Source: JANQMX01 sp965247175
Lineage (GTDB): Bacteria > Pseudomonadota > Alphaproteobacteria > Kiloniellales > DSM-21159
NCBI GenBank assembly: GCA_965247175.1
Contig: OZ252006.1
Location: forward strand, 2,418,001 to 2,482,000
DNA length: 64,000 nucleotides
Direction of reading: 5' to 3'
The position numbers were made by a program, and so were the translations under genes. Position 1 is the first letter of the stretch; the number at the start of each line of letters is the position of its first letter. Shown here one piece after another: positions 49,683 through 58,922 of this stretch. A model generated the notes under the pieces. The model had not been told where the DNA came from, made no database searches, and saw only the letters and a list, made by a program, of their open reading frames with translations.

Positions 49683-50810
49683 ATGTCTTCCATCTCCATT
49701 CGCGGCGTCGCCAAAAACTACGGCAACACGCCGGTCATCCACGACCTGGACGTGGAGATCGCCGAGGGCGAGTTCATCGTCGTGGTCGGCCCCTCGGGCT
49801 GTGGCAAGTCGACCCTGCTGCGCATGATCGCCGGGCTGGAGCGCATCACCGGCGGCGAGATCGCCATCGGCCAGCGGGTGGTCAACGAGCTGGAGCCCAA
49901 GGACCGGGACATCGCCATGGTGTTCCAGAACTACGCGCTCTATCCCCACATGTCGGTCTTCGACAACATGGCCTATGGCCTGAAGATCGCCGGCCTGCCG
50001 CGCGAAGAGATCCGCCAGCGGGTCGATCGCGCCGCCGCCATTCTTGAGCTGGCCGAGTTCCTGGAGCGCAAGCCGCGCCAGCTCTCCGGCGGCCAGCGCC
50101 AGCGGGTTGCCATGGGCCGGGCCATCGTGCGCGACCCCAGCGTCTTTCTCTTCGACGAACCGCTGTCAAACCTCGATGCCAAGCTGCGCGTGCAGATGCG
50201 CCTGGAGATCAAGCAGCTACAGCGTTCGCTCGGCACCACCTCGGTCTACGTCACCCACGACCAGGTGGAAGCCATGACCCTGGCCGACCGCCTCATCGTC
50301 ATGAACGCCGGTGTCGCCGAGCAGATCGACACACCGCTCGCCGTCTACAGCCACCCGGCCAGCCGCTTCGTGGCCGGCTTCATCGGCTCCCCGGCGATGA
50401 ACTTCCTGGACGCGACCCTGACCGAGGACGGCAGCCATCTCGGCCTGACCACCGGCGACCAATTGACCCTCGACCACCGCCCCGACGGCCTCAACGGCGG
50501 CCAGAACGTCACCCTGGGCCTGCGGCCTGAAGACCTCCTGCTTTGCCAGGAGCCTGAGGCCAGCCTGCACCTGCAGGTCGAGATGGTGGAGCCGCTCGGC
50601 GCCGACACCTTGGTCCACGGCCGCCTGAGCGCCGGAAACGGTGCCGCCGCGGAGGGACCGGACACGACCCTGGTTAGCGCCACCGCCGGCCTCATGACAC
50701 TACGCCTGCCCGGCACGGCCCACTTCGATCAGGGCGAGCGACTGCCGCTGCGCGCCACGCCGGAGAGCCTGCATCTCTTCGACGCCGGAAGCGGCCGGCG
50801 CTTGGCATAG
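49683..50810 (+). CDS. ugpC: glycerol-3-phosphate-type ABC transporter ATPase UgpC
   Basis: The 375-residue ATPase has Walker A GPSGCGKSTLL, signature LSGGQRQRVAMGRAIVRDP, Walker B VFLFDEPLSNLDA and a C-terminal TOBE/OB-type regulatory domain after about 240. It belongs to the MalK/UgpC group. Six bases separate it from ugpE. It powers the UgpAE permease. The C-terminal part (residues about 300-360) is richer in G, A and T and may bind a regulator as in E. coli UgpC. Confidence 0.92.
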   Translation: MSSISIRGVAKNYGNTPVIHDLDVEIAEGEFIVVVGPSGCGKSTLLRMIAGLERITGGEIAIGQRVVNELEPKDRDIAMVFQNYALYPHMSVFDNMAYGLKIAGLPREEIRQRVDRAAAILELAEFLERKPRQLSGGQRQRVAMGRAIVRDPSVFLFDEPLSNLDAKLRVQMRLEIKQLQRSLGTTSVYVTHDQVEAMTLADRLIVMNAGVAEQIDTPLAVYSHPASRFVAGFIGSPAMNFLDATLTEDGSHLGLTTGDQLTLDHRPDGLNGGQNVTLGLRPEDLLLCQEPEASLHLQVEMVEPLGADTLVHGRLSAGNGAAAEGPDTTLVSATAGLMTLRLPGTAHFDQGERLPLRATPESLHLFDAGSGRRLA

Positions 50811-50915
50811 CGCCAGCTCTGATCATCGACGGCCGCGCGTCGCACAGAGAACAGCGCGGAGGCAGCATCCGCCCTAGTCTCGCCGGACAGCACCGCAAGA
50901 GAAACAGGGCATCCG

Positions 50916-51737
50916 GTGAAACCTGCGCGCTGGCACGACCCGGCCAACAAGCTCTTCCCCCGTCAGGTGGGCTTCACCGCCCCGCCGCATGACTTCGATG
51001 CGGCCCCGAGCGACTTCCTGCGCATGGCGCCAGCGCGTGTCGGCGTGCACGGTCGCCTGCTGCACCTGCCGCAATACGACCACGAGCTGAGCCAAAGAGC
51101 CGACAACTTCCATCTTCTGGAGGACGTGGTGCATTGCATGGCCAACGCCGGCGCCGATGCCGTGGGCCAGGTCGGCACCAACTGGGTTCACTGCAACGGC
51201 ACCACGCCGGAGGAGATCGCCGAGTTCTGCGACCGCCTCAGCGACAAATACGAGACGGCCTTTCATATGGCCGGCTACTGTCTGGTCGAGGCGCTGAGGG
51301 AACTTGGCGCAGAGCGCATTGCCGTCAACGCCGTCTACTACTGGCCCGACTGGCGCGACGGCATCACCCGCTTTCTGCGGCAAGCGGGGTTCGAGGTGCT
51401 CTACTCGGGCAACTTCGTCGATCAGGGCTTCTACGCGACGCAAGAAGAGGTCAACGCGCTGACCTGGATTTTCCCCGGCAGCCTGGCCGAGGCTTCGATG
51501 GCTCACGTTGCAGAGCAGGCCCCCACAGCCGACGCCATCGTAGTGACCGGCATGCCCAACTGGCGCGACGATCAAGGCCTGCCGCAACGTGCCGTCAGCC
51601 TGGCACCGGGCCTGGAAGGCACGATCGGCAAACCCATCGTTGCCTCCGACCTCGCGCTCTATTGGCGCCTCTTCAAGACCCTCGGAGTTGCCCCCTTGGG
51701 ATCTCAGGGACAGCTCCTCACCCGGCTGCAGAGCTAG
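50916..51737 (+). CDS. Asp/Glu racemase / arylmalonate decarboxylase-superfamily protein
   Basis: The 273-residue protein resembles the maleate isomerase, racemase and arylmalonate decarboxylase (AMDase) superfamily: GADAVGQVGTNWVHCNG corresponds to AMDase MGTSLSFYRG, and ADAIVVTGMPNWRD to the second-lobe motif that usually holds a catalytic cysteine. Neither the usual CNTx of racemases nor the second cysteine is present (VTG where SC is expected). The only nearby cysteine is C93 (VHCNG). The function may therefore differ from the known types. It starts with GTG at 50916, 105 bases after ugpC, and is 11 bases before the sulfotransferase gene. Confidence 0.7.
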   Translation: MKPARWHDPANKLFPRQVGFTAPPHDFDAAPSDFLRMAPARVGVHGRLLHLPQYDHELSQRADNFHLLEDVVHCMANAGADAVGQVGTNWVHCNGTTPEEIAEFCDRLSDKYETAFHMAGYCLVEALRELGAERIAVNAVYYWPDWRDGITRFLRQAGFEVLYSGNFVDQGFYATQEEVNALTWIFPGSLAEASMAHVAEQAPTADAIVVTGMPNWRDDQGLPQRAVSLAPGLEGTIGKPIVASDLALYWRLFKTLGVAPLGSQGQLLTRLQS

Positions 51738-51748
51738 GAGCTCTCGCG

Positions 51749-52510
51749 ATGCATGAGATTCTGACGCTCTGGGCGACGCCGCGATCGACCTCCACCGCCT
51801 TCGAGTGGATGATGCGCATGCGTGGCGACCTGATCTGCTTTCACGAGCCTTTCGGCGAGGCCTGGTACCAGGGCGACGACGCCCTCTGGCCTCGCCTGAC
51901 ACCGGACAGCCCGCGGCAGCCGGGCTTGAGCTACGCCAGTGTGCTGGCCCAACTCGAGCGGGCCGCCGAGCAGGGGCCGGTGTTTCTCAAGGATATGCCG
52001 CAGTACACGGATCATCTCTGGAGCGACGAGTTTCTCGGCCTGTTCCGCCACAGCTTTCTGATCCGCGACCCGGCCAAAGTCCTGACCTCGGTCCACAAGC
52101 ACTGGCCGGCCTTCGTCGGCAAAGAGATCGGCTTCGAGGAACAGCGCCGTCTCTTCGACCGGCTGTGCGAGAGGCAGGGAACGCCGCCACCGGTGATCGA
52201 CAGCGACGATCTGCTGGAAGATCCCCATGGCGTGGTCGAGGCTTACTGCAAGGCCGTCGGCCTGCGCTTCATGCCCGAGGCCCTAAGCTGGAAACCCGGC
52301 GAGCGTAAAGAGGTGCTGTGGTACGACAAGGAAGAGGTCTGGCACGACACCCTGAAGAAATCCGACGGCCTCAAGCGTCAGCCGCGCAAAGCCGTCGACA
52401 TCGGCAAGGCGCCGGATTGGGTGCAGGAGATGCACAGCACCTTCCTACCCCACTACCAGCATCTGCACAGCCACCGCCTGACCACGGACGGCGCGACGGC
52501 ACACAACTAA
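51749..52510 (+). CDS. sulfotransferase family protein
   Basis: The 253-residue protein has a 5'-phosphosulfate loop (WATPRSTSTAFEWMM) and a 3'-phosphate site (FLIRDPAKVLTSVHKHW), the two signs of PAPS-dependent sulfotransferases. The HEPFGEAWY that follows the first motif is typical of a bacterial subfamily of unknown substrate. It presumably sulfates a small molecule, or possibly uses the fold for another transfer. The ATG at 51749 has AGGAG upstream. It lies between the racemase-like and SnoaL-like genes with short gaps, so the three probably work together. Confidence 0.75.
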   Translation: MHEILTLWATPRSTSTAFEWMMRMRGDLICFHEPFGEAWYQGDDALWPRLTPDSPRQPGLSYASVLAQLERAAEQGPVFLKDMPQYTDHLWSDEFLGLFRHSFLIRDPAKVLTSVHKHWPAFVGKEIGFEEQRRLFDRLCERQGTPPPVIDSDDLLEDPHGVVEAYCKAVGLRFMPEALSWKPGERKEVLWYDKEEVWHDTLKKSDGLKRQPRKAVDIGKAPDWVQEMHSTFLPHYQHLHSHRLTTDGATAHN

Positions 52511-52535
52511 AACGAACGAAAGCGAGACGAGAGAC

Positions 52536-52967
52536 ATGACGTCCACTCCTACCCATCTCGTCGAGCGCTTCTATCATGAGGTCTGGAACCAGGCCGACGA
52601 GATCGTGGCGCGGGAGATCCTGCATCCCGACTTCCGCTTCCGCGCCTCGCTGGGGCCGGCCCGCTTGGGGCCGGAGGGGTTTATCGCCTACATGCGCTCG
52701 GTTCACGCGGCGCTCGCCGACTACCGCTGCGAAATTCAAGAGCTTCTGACGACCGAGCGCGAGGCCGCCGCCAAGATGCGTTTCGTCGGCCGCCACCAGG
52801 CGCCCTTCTTCGGCGTCGAGGCCACGGGCGAGGAGATCGAGTGGGCGGGCGCCGCTTTCTTCAAGACCGACGGAGCGCGCATCACCGAGCTTTGGGTTCT
52901 GGGCGACATCGATGCCGTGAAGCGCCAGCTCGGCGCGGCGATGGAACAGGGATTCGAGTCGGAATGA
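52536..52967 (+). CDS. SnoaL-like ester cyclase / polyketide cyclase-fold protein
   Basis: The 143-residue protein has the cone-shaped SnoaL/NTF2 fold signature, with HLVERFYHEVWNQADEIVAR at the start, ILHPDFRFRASLG and GEEIEWAGAAFFKTDGARIT. Such proteins bind small hydrophobic substrates in a single pocket; some cyclise, hydrate or isomerise them, and many have no known reaction. It starts 25 bases after the sulfotransferase gene. The predicted substrate is unknown. Confidence 0.75.
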   Translation: MTSTPTHLVERFYHEVWNQADEIVAREILHPDFRFRASLGPARLGPEGFIAYMRSVHAALADYRCEIQELLTTEREAAAKMRFVGRHQAPFFGVEATGEEIEWAGAAFFKTDGARITELWVLGDIDAVKRQLGAAMEQGFESE

Positions 52968-53018
52968 TACGGAAAACAGGGTATTGAAAGGCATGTCGGC
53001 AAGTAGGGATAGCAAGCG

Positions 53019-54149
53019 ATGCGAACGACATGCGCCCGCGCGCTCTGCGGTGCTCTTGCTCTGCTCGCGCCCCTCTACCTGGTGATTGGCGTGAGTGCTG
53101 GCGCCGACGAGCCTGCTGAAGACTGGCCGACGGCGAGCCTGGCGGAGTCCGGCTTTGCCGAAGACCTCGCAGAGAAGATCGATGCCGGAGTGGCCGATGG
53201 GCGCTTCGCCGGTCTGCACGCGGTGTTGCTCGTCCGCGATGGAAAGCTGGTGCTGGAGCATTACTACGAAGGCGAAGACCAGGTTAGGGGTCGACCGCTG
53301 GGTACAGTCGACTTCGGCCCCGATGACCTGCACGACCTGCGCTCCGTCACCAAGAGCATCGTCGGCCTGCTCTATGGCATCGCCCTGGCCGAAGGCAGCG
53401 TGCCGGCCCTCGATACGCCTTTGCTCGATGCCTTTCCGGAGTATCCGGACCTCGCCGACGACCCCCAGCGGCGGCGGATGACCGTCGACCATGCGCTTTC
53501 CATGCAGCTCGGCACAGAATGGGACGAGCGACTCTCCTATTCCGACCCGCGCAACAGCGAGACCGCCATGGACGGCGCGCCGGACCGCTATCGCTATGTG
53601 CTCGACCGGCCGATGGTCGCGGAGCCCGGCACGCGCTGGACCTACAACGGTGGCGCCACGGCCATCCTCGCGCGATTGATCGAAAAGGGGACGGGAGAAA
53701 CGCTCGCGGACTATGCCGAGGAAAAGCTCTTCAGCCCGCTCGGCATCGAGACCTATCAGTGGGTGAAGGGCCGCGACGGCGCCTACATCGCCGCATCCGG
53801 CTTGCGCCTCAGACCCCGCGCCCTGGCCCGCATCGGGCAGATGGTGCTCGACGGCGGGCGCTGGGAGGGTGAACAAGTGGTGCCTGAAGACTGGCTGGTC
53901 CGTTCTTTCGAGACATGGGCCGAAGTCGATCAGGACATCGACTACGGTTATCAATGGTGGCTCGGAAAGCCACCGCCCGAAGGTCCGCGGTGGGTCGGCG
54001 CCTTTGGCAACGGCGGTCAGCGGCTCCAGATCATGCCGCGCGGCAATATGCTGATGGTCGTTATGGCCGGGAACTACAACTCGCCCGATGCCTGGAAGGT
54101 GCCGGTCGGTGTGCTGCTCGACGCCGTGCTGCCGAGCATTCAGCAATAG
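53019..54149 (+). CDS. exported serine hydrolase (class C beta-lactamase fold)
   Basis: The 376-residue protein has an N-terminal signal (ALCGALALLAPLYLVIGVSAGA) and the serine beta-lactamase/DD-peptidase motifs: S109-x-x-K112 in RSVTKSIVGLLY and the second motif Y-x-N-like YNGGATAIL. The third motif is GNGGQRLQ, not KTG, as in esterase-type members. It may be an esterase or a peptidase in the periplasm. It lies 51 bases after the SnoaL gene and could be in the same transcript. Confidence 0.8.
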   Translation: MRTTCARALCGALALLAPLYLVIGVSAGADEPAEDWPTASLAESGFAEDLAEKIDAGVADGRFAGLHAVLLVRDGKLVLEHYYEGEDQVRGRPLGTVDFGPDDLHDLRSVTKSIVGLLYGIALAEGSVPALDTPLLDAFPEYPDLADDPQRRRMTVDHALSMQLGTEWDERLSYSDPRNSETAMDGAPDRYRYVLDRPMVAEPGTRWTYNGGATAILARLIEKGTGETLADYAEEKLFSPLGIETYQWVKGRDGAYIAASGLRLRPRALARIGQMVLDGGRWEGEQVVPEDWLVRSFETWAEVDQDIDYGYQWWLGKPPPEGPRWVGAFGNGGQRLQIMPRGNMLMVVMAGNYNSPDAWKVPVGVLLDAVLPSIQQ

Positions 54150-54245
54150 TGGTAGACTTCACGCCTGCCGTAATCCATTGCCAGCTTGCAAGCGTAGGCA
54201 TCTCGAAACACCGGTACGCTTTACGGGAAAGGCCCAGCAAAGGTT

Positions 54246-54848
54246 ATGAAGCTATTCGCTGTGATACTGGCTGCCGCCATCGGCATCGCTATCGTCGGTT
54301 ACCTCGGCTATGTTTGGTACGTGAACGATGTCGAACAGCCGGAGTATGGCGCCGTCGTTGAGGACGGCGACTTCGAGATCCGCGACTATCCGCCCATGGT
54401 GATGGCCGAGGTCACCCGCAGTGGCGATCGCGGCGATGCCGTCAGCAAGGGCTTCCGCCCGCTTGCCTCCTACATCTTCGCCTCCGAGCGGGAGGGCGAA
54501 AAGATCGCCATGACCGCGCCGGTGACCCAGACGCCGGAGGCGGAGGGCGCCAAGACCTGGTCGGTCCGCTTCGTCATGCCTTCGCAATACAGCCTTGAGA
54601 CGCTGCCCAAGCCTGTGGGCGCCGACGTGCGCCTGATCGAGGCCGCGGCCCAACGGCGAGCCGCCGTCCGCTTCAGCGGCCACCCGACCGACGAGTCGCT
54701 CGCCGAGCAAGAGACGCGCCTGCGCGACTGGCTGCAAGCGCAAGGGATCGAGCCCTCGGGCCCGCCGACCTTCGCCTACTACAACGCGCCTTTCACGCCG
54801 GCCTTCCTGCGCCGCAACGAGGTGCTTTTCGACGTGCCCAATGGCTGA
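54246..54848 (+). CDS. SOUL family heme-binding protein
   Basis: The 200-residue protein has one N-terminal membrane segment (about residues 4-24) and a SOUL/HBP domain beginning EYGAVVEDGDFEIRDYPPMV and containing GEKIAMTAPVTQTPE, a hallmark of the family. SOUL proteins bind heme or other tetrapyrroles. In bacteria they may store or scavenge heme. It is close to the next small gene: its stop overlaps that start by 8 bases. Confidence 0.88.
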   Translation: MKLFAVILAAAIGIAIVGYLGYVWYVNDVEQPEYGAVVEDGDFEIRDYPPMVMAEVTRSGDRGDAVSKGFRPLASYIFASEREGEKIAMTAPVTQTPEAEGAKTWSVRFVMPSQYSLETLPKPVGADVRLIEAAAQRRAAVRFSGHPTDESLAEQETRLRDWLQAQGIEPSGPPTFAYYNAPFTPAFLRRNEVLFDVPNG

Positions 54849-55215
54849 TCGACGAGAGCTGAAGGCCCAAGACGCCGGTCAGCTCTACATCTCCATCACG
54901 GGCCTGCGCTTGAAGCGCCCCTGGCACGCCTTGCGCTTCTGGCGGCACGCAATTCCTGCGATGCGACAAGCCAGGCAGGCGCCCGGCAACCTTCAGGCGA
55001 GAGCCAAGACCATCGCAGGCGTGCGTCACACGCTCAGCGTTTGGGAGTCGAAGGCCGCCATGCGGGCTTTCCTCTATGCCGGCGCGCACAAGCGGGCCAT
55101 CAAGGCCTTTCCAATCATCGCCACCGGCCAGACCTTCGGCTTCGAAAGCGACCGCGTACCGGATTGGGACGAGGTGCACCGGCTCTGGCAGGAGCACGGG
55201 AGAGACTATGCGTAA
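54841..55215 (+). CDS. small protein, possible antibiotic-monooxygenase-like / DUF3291-like fold
   Basis: The 124-residue protein has YISITGLRLKRPWHALRFWRH at the start and HTLSVWESKAAMRAFLYAGA in the middle, which resembles dimeric alpha-beta barrel proteins in which a central segment TLSVWES marks the fold. I do not recognise a firm family. It overlaps the SOUL gene by eight bases, so it is translated with it, and its 3' end overlaps the convergent enolase-family gene by 10 bases. Confidence 0.55.
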   Translation: MADRRELKAQDAGQLYISITGLRLKRPWHALRFWRHAIPAMRQARQAPGNLQARAKTIAGVRHTLSVWESKAAMRAFLYAGAHKRAIKAFPIIATGQTFGFESDRVPDWDEVHRLWQEHGRDYA

Positions 55216-56312
55216 ATCCTGACCGGCGCTCCGAGCCAATCGAGGTCCGGCGTAACGCCGAGGCCGGGGGCGTGTGGCAACTCCGCGAAGCCGCCCTCGT
55301 TGCGGGCGCCCTGCCCCGGCATAGGGTCGTCGGCCAGATGCGGGTGACAGAGCCAGGACGCGAGCCGGTTCTCTTCCGGCGTCGCGAGCGCGAGGTGCAG
55401 GGCCGCGGTGTCGGCCAAAACCGTGCCGCCCACATCCTCGATGTGCATGCGCCAACCGACCGAAACGCCGAAGTCACGCACGCGCTTGGCCTTGGTCAGG
55501 CCGCCAACCCGGTTGGGCTTGACCTTCATCCCTTCGCAGGCGCCGGCCTTCCAAGCGTCGAGATGGTCCTGAAAGCTGTGCAGGCACTCGTCGAGCATGA
55601 TCGGCTGGCGGGTCAGGCGCCGGACCTGGGTGCATTGGTCCAACGTCTCGCAGGGTTGCTCGAACCAGCCCCGGGCCGTGACCGCGTTCATCACCTCGAC
55701 GGCCAGCGCCGGCGTCCAGGCGCGGTTGACGTCATAGGTGACGAATTCCTCCGCTTGCCGTGCCGCCTCGATGGCCTCGATGCGCGCGATGTCTCGGGCC
55801 GGCTCGGTGCCGCCCACCTTGGCCGAGTGGGTGCGATAGCCGGCCGCCCGAGCGGCTTCGATCAACGCCACCATTTCCTCCGGCGTGCCGGTCGAGATTG
55901 AGCTGTTGAGCGCCACAGCATCGCCCTCCGCACCGCCGAAGAGCGCGTGGAGCGGAAGGCCGGCCGATTGCCCCAGCAGGTCCCAAAGCGCCATGTCGAG
56001 CGGCGCCTTGGCATAGAGATGGCCCGGCAGCGCGACGTCCATCGCCCGGTTAAGCGCCTCGATATGGCGCGGGTCGCGGCCGAGTAAGGCCGGCGCCAGG
56101 ACCTCCATGGCCGCGCGGATCCCGCCACCGAAGGCCGGCAAATAGGTATGCCCCCAGGGGCAGCCCTCGCCCCAGCCGCTGAGCCCGTCGTCGGTCTCCA
56201 GCCGCACGAAGGTCGAGTCGAGCGCCTCGAACTTCAGACGTCCGCCGGACAGCCAATAGGGCTTGGCCAGCGGCAGCGTCTTTTGCCAAACGGCGACGCG
56301 CGAGATTCTCAT
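55206..56312 (-). CDS. enolase-superfamily enzyme (hydroxyproline-betaine epimerase or cis-3-hydroxyproline dehydratase-like)
   Basis: The 368-residue protein is of the mandelate racemase type. Acid/base lysines are visible in THSAKVGG and in MKVKPNRVGG, and metal ligands in TYDVNRAW, GWFEQP and IMLDECLH. The start has PYWLSGGRLKFEALDSTFVR. Known members with this pattern act on proline-like substrates: the HpbD epimerase of proline betaine and hydroxyproline betaine, and the enolase-type cis-3-hydroxy-L-proline dehydratase. The demethylase-like flavoprotein directly upstream (22-base gap) supports a methylated amino acid. Which of the two reactions applies cannot be decided here. Confidence 0.72.
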   Translation of the reverse strand: MRISRVAVWQKTLPLAKPYWLSGGRLKFEALDSTFVRLETDDGLSGWGEGCPWGHTYLPAFGGGIRAAMEVLAPALLGRDPRHIEALNRAMDVALPGHLYAKAPLDMALWDLLGQSAGLPLHALFGGAEGDAVALNSSISTGTPEEMVALIEAARAAGYRTHSAKVGGTEPARDIARIEAIEAARQAEEFVTYDVNRAWTPALAVEVMNAVTARGWFEQPCETLDQCTQVRRLTRQPIMLDECLHSFQDHLDAWKAGACEGMKVKPNRVGGLTKAKRVRDFGVSVGWRMHIEDVGGTVLADTAALHLALATPEENRLASWLCHPHLADDPMPGQGARNEGGFAELPHAPGLGVTPDLDWLGAPVRIYA

Positions 56313-56334
56313 GCCGCGGCGGGCGACCGGCGCC

Positions 56335-58749
56335 CTATACCCGCATGCGCTGGCCCTGCGGGTCGTGCGGCGAGGCGGAGATCACCGTGGCGCCGCGCTC
56401 GACACCGACGATGTGCGCGGTCAGCTCCTCGCCCGGTTCGGTGAACTCAGGCTCGACCAAAGCCATGGCCAGGCTCTTGCCCAGGGTGTGGCCGTAGCCG
56501 CCGGAGGTGACGTAGCCGACCCGCCTGCCGTTCTTCCACACGGGCTCGTAGCCCGAGCCGTCCGCGTCGAGCGCATCGACCTCCAGCGTGACGAGACGCT
56601 GCGGGGCCGTGTTGCTTTCCTTCTCCTTGAGCGCCGCCTCGCGGCCGATGAAGTCGCCCTTGTCCCAGGCGATCCAGCGGTCCATCCCGGTCATGCCCGG
56701 CGTCCGGTCCTGCATGAACTCGGCGTTCCAGATGCCGAAGCTCTTCTCCAGGCGCAGGCTGTTCATGGCGTAGAAGCCCCACTCCTTCATGCCGAGCTCG
56801 GCGCCCGCCTCGAGCAGCGTGTCGCGCAGGGTAATGTGTTCGAGGGCACCGCAGTTGATCTCGTAGCCCAGCTCGCCGGTCACGGACATGCGCGCGACCC
56901 GGGCCCGGATCAATCCGACATCCAGGCTGCGGCAGCCGAACACCGGGAAGGCCTGATGGCTGACGTCGTCTTGCGTCAGCTTCTCCAGAACTTTCCGCGA
57001 GTTGGGTCCGGCAAGCGCGAAGCCGCAGGTGGCGTCGGCAATGTCGCGCACCTGGACATCGCCCTCCAGATGGTCGTGGAACCAGCGCATGTGCCAGTTG
57101 CGCAGGTAGTAGGAGCCCATGATCCACCAGGTGCCATCGCCCCAGTTGAGCACGGTCAGGTCGCCCTTCAGCTTACCTTCCGGCGACAGCATGGGGGCCA
57201 GGCGGGCGCGGCCCGGCTTGGGCAGGCGAGAGGCCATGAGCTTGTCGAGCCAAGCCTCGGCATCCGAACCGGTGACCTCGTAGCGGGAGAAGCCGGTGAT
57301 GTCGATCAGCCCGACGTTCTCGCGAACGGCCGCGCACTCTGCGGCGACGTGCTCGAAGGCGTTCGAGCGCTTCAGGGTCGGCGTCTCCTCGAAGCCCTTG
57401 GGCCCGAACATCAGCGGCACTTCCAGGCCCCAGGAGTTGCCCCAGATGGCCCCGGCCGCCGTCATGTCCGAGTAGGCCGGCGCCTTCTTCAGCGGACGGC
57501 CCGCAGGGAGCTGCTCGTTCGGATAGGTCATGACGAAGCGGCGCGAGTAGAACTGCCCCGTCGTCTGCTTGATGTACTCGCGGTTCGAGGTGAAGTCGCC
57601 GTAGCGGGCGATGTCCATCGACCAGGCGTCGGCCTCGGTGTCGCCGTAGATCATCCACTCGGCCAAGGTCTTGCCGACGCCGCCGCCCTGCAGGAAGCCG
57701 GCCATCACGCCGCAGGCCAGCCAGTAGTTCTTGACGCCGCGCACCGGCCCGACCAGCGGGTTGCCGTCGGGCGAGAAGGTGAAGGCGCCGTTGACCCAGT
57801 TCTTGACCCCAACTTCCTGCAGCACCGGATAGCGCTCGAAGGCCAAAGTAAGCTCGTCGGAAATGCGGTCGGTGTCTTCTTGGAACAGCTCGATGCCGAA
57901 TTCCCATGGGGCACCGTCGATCGACCAGTGCTGATGATTGATCTCGTAGATGCCGACCAACACGCCCTGCTGGTCTTGGCGCATATAGGTGAAGCCCTCG
58001 AGATCGACCGTCATGGGCACCTCGAAGTCGAGCGCGGCCACTTCCGGGATGGTGTCGGTGACGAGGTAGTGATGCTGCAGGGGCGCCACGGGTAGATCGA
58101 GACCGACCATGTGCCCAACCTGCTTGGCCCAGAGACCGGCCGCGTTGACCACATGCTCGGCATGGACGGTGCCCTTCTCGGTCACCACGTCCCAAGAGCT
58201 GTCGGGGCGCTGATTGAGCTCCTCGACCTTGTTGTGCTCGATGACCTCCGCGCCCCGCATCCGAGCCGCCTTGGCGTAGGCGTGAACAGTGCCGGTGGTG
58301 TCGATGTAGCCCTCCCGGTCGGCCCAGAGGCCGCCGAGCACGCCAGTGACATCCATGATCGGGCAGGCCTTCTTGACCTCTTCCGGCGTCATCAGGTGGC
58401 AGTCTTCGATGCCGATGCTCTGGAAGATGCGATAGGCCGACTGTAGCCATTCCCAGCGTGCCGGCGCGGATGCCACGGTCACGCCACCGGTCATGTGCAG
58501 ATTGATGTCCTGCCCACTCTCCTTCTCGACCTCTGCCAAGAGGTCGATGGTGTAGGCCTGCAGCGCCGCCATGTTGGGGTCGGCATTCAGCGCATGGATA
58601 CCACCGGCCGCATGCCAGGATGAGCCGGCCGTCAAAACGGAGCGCTCGATCAAACAGACGTCTTTCCAACCGAGCTTCGCCAGATGATAGAGCACAGAGG
58701 CGCCGACCACGCCGCCGCCGATAACCACCACACGATACTGCGACTTCAT
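56335..58749 (-). CDS. dimethylglycine/sarcosine dehydrogenase-like flavoprotein
   Basis: The 804-residue protein joins an FAD-dependent oxidoreductase domain (VVVIGGGVVGASVLYHLAKL; SSWHAAGG near residue 45, whose histidine holds FAD covalently in dimethylglycine dehydrogenase) to a C-terminal GCV_T-type folate-binding domain (from about 440, with YEINCGALEHITLRDTLLEA). It removes an N-methyl group and passes it to tetrahydrofolate. With the enolase-type gene downstream it probably breaks down dimethylglycine, sarcosine or an N-methylated proline. The ATG follows AGGACTCTC. Confidence 0.88.
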   Translation of the reverse strand: MKSQYRVVVIGGGVVGASVLYHLAKLGWKDVCLIERSVLTAGSSWHAAGGIHALNADPNMAALQAYTIDLLAEVEKESGQDINLHMTGGVTVASAPARWEWLQSAYRIFQSIGIEDCHLMTPEEVKKACPIMDVTGVLGGLWADREGYIDTTGTVHAYAKAARMRGAEVIEHNKVEELNQRPDSSWDVVTEKGTVHAEHVVNAAGLWAKQVGHMVGLDLPVAPLQHHYLVTDTIPEVAALDFEVPMTVDLEGFTYMRQDQQGVLVGIYEINHQHWSIDGAPWEFGIELFQEDTDRISDELTLAFERYPVLQEVGVKNWVNGAFTFSPDGNPLVGPVRGVKNYWLACGVMAGFLQGGGVGKTLAEWMIYGDTEADAWSMDIARYGDFTSNREYIKQTTGQFYSRRFVMTYPNEQLPAGRPLKKAPAYSDMTAAGAIWGNSWGLEVPLMFGPKGFEETPTLKRSNAFEHVAAECAAVRENVGLIDITGFSRYEVTGSDAEAWLDKLMASRLPKPGRARLAPMLSPEGKLKGDLTVLNWGDGTWWIMGSYYLRNWHMRWFHDHLEGDVQVRDIADATCGFALAGPNSRKVLEKLTQDDVSHQAFPVFGCRSLDVGLIRARVARMSVTGELGYEINCGALEHITLRDTLLEAGAELGMKEWGFYAMNSLRLEKSFGIWNAEFMQDRTPGMTGMDRWIAWDKGDFIGREAALKEKESNTAPQRLVTLEVDALDADGSGYEPVWKNGRRVGYVTSGGYGHTLGKSLAMALVEPEFTEPGEELTAHIVGVERGATVISASPHDPQGQRMRV

Positions 58750-58922
58750 GAGAGTCCTCCACTGGGCGACGCCCGTCTTCCAAGAGCTGCCCGATCAGGC
58801 GCGGGGCATCACGAAGCGCGAGCTTGCCCTGTCATGGCGTCAGATTCCACCGGCTGCCGCGCCAAAGACGACATCGGCTTCAGGAGCCGCGCCATTTGTT
58901 TCAAAGTGAGCTTGGAAGCGCG

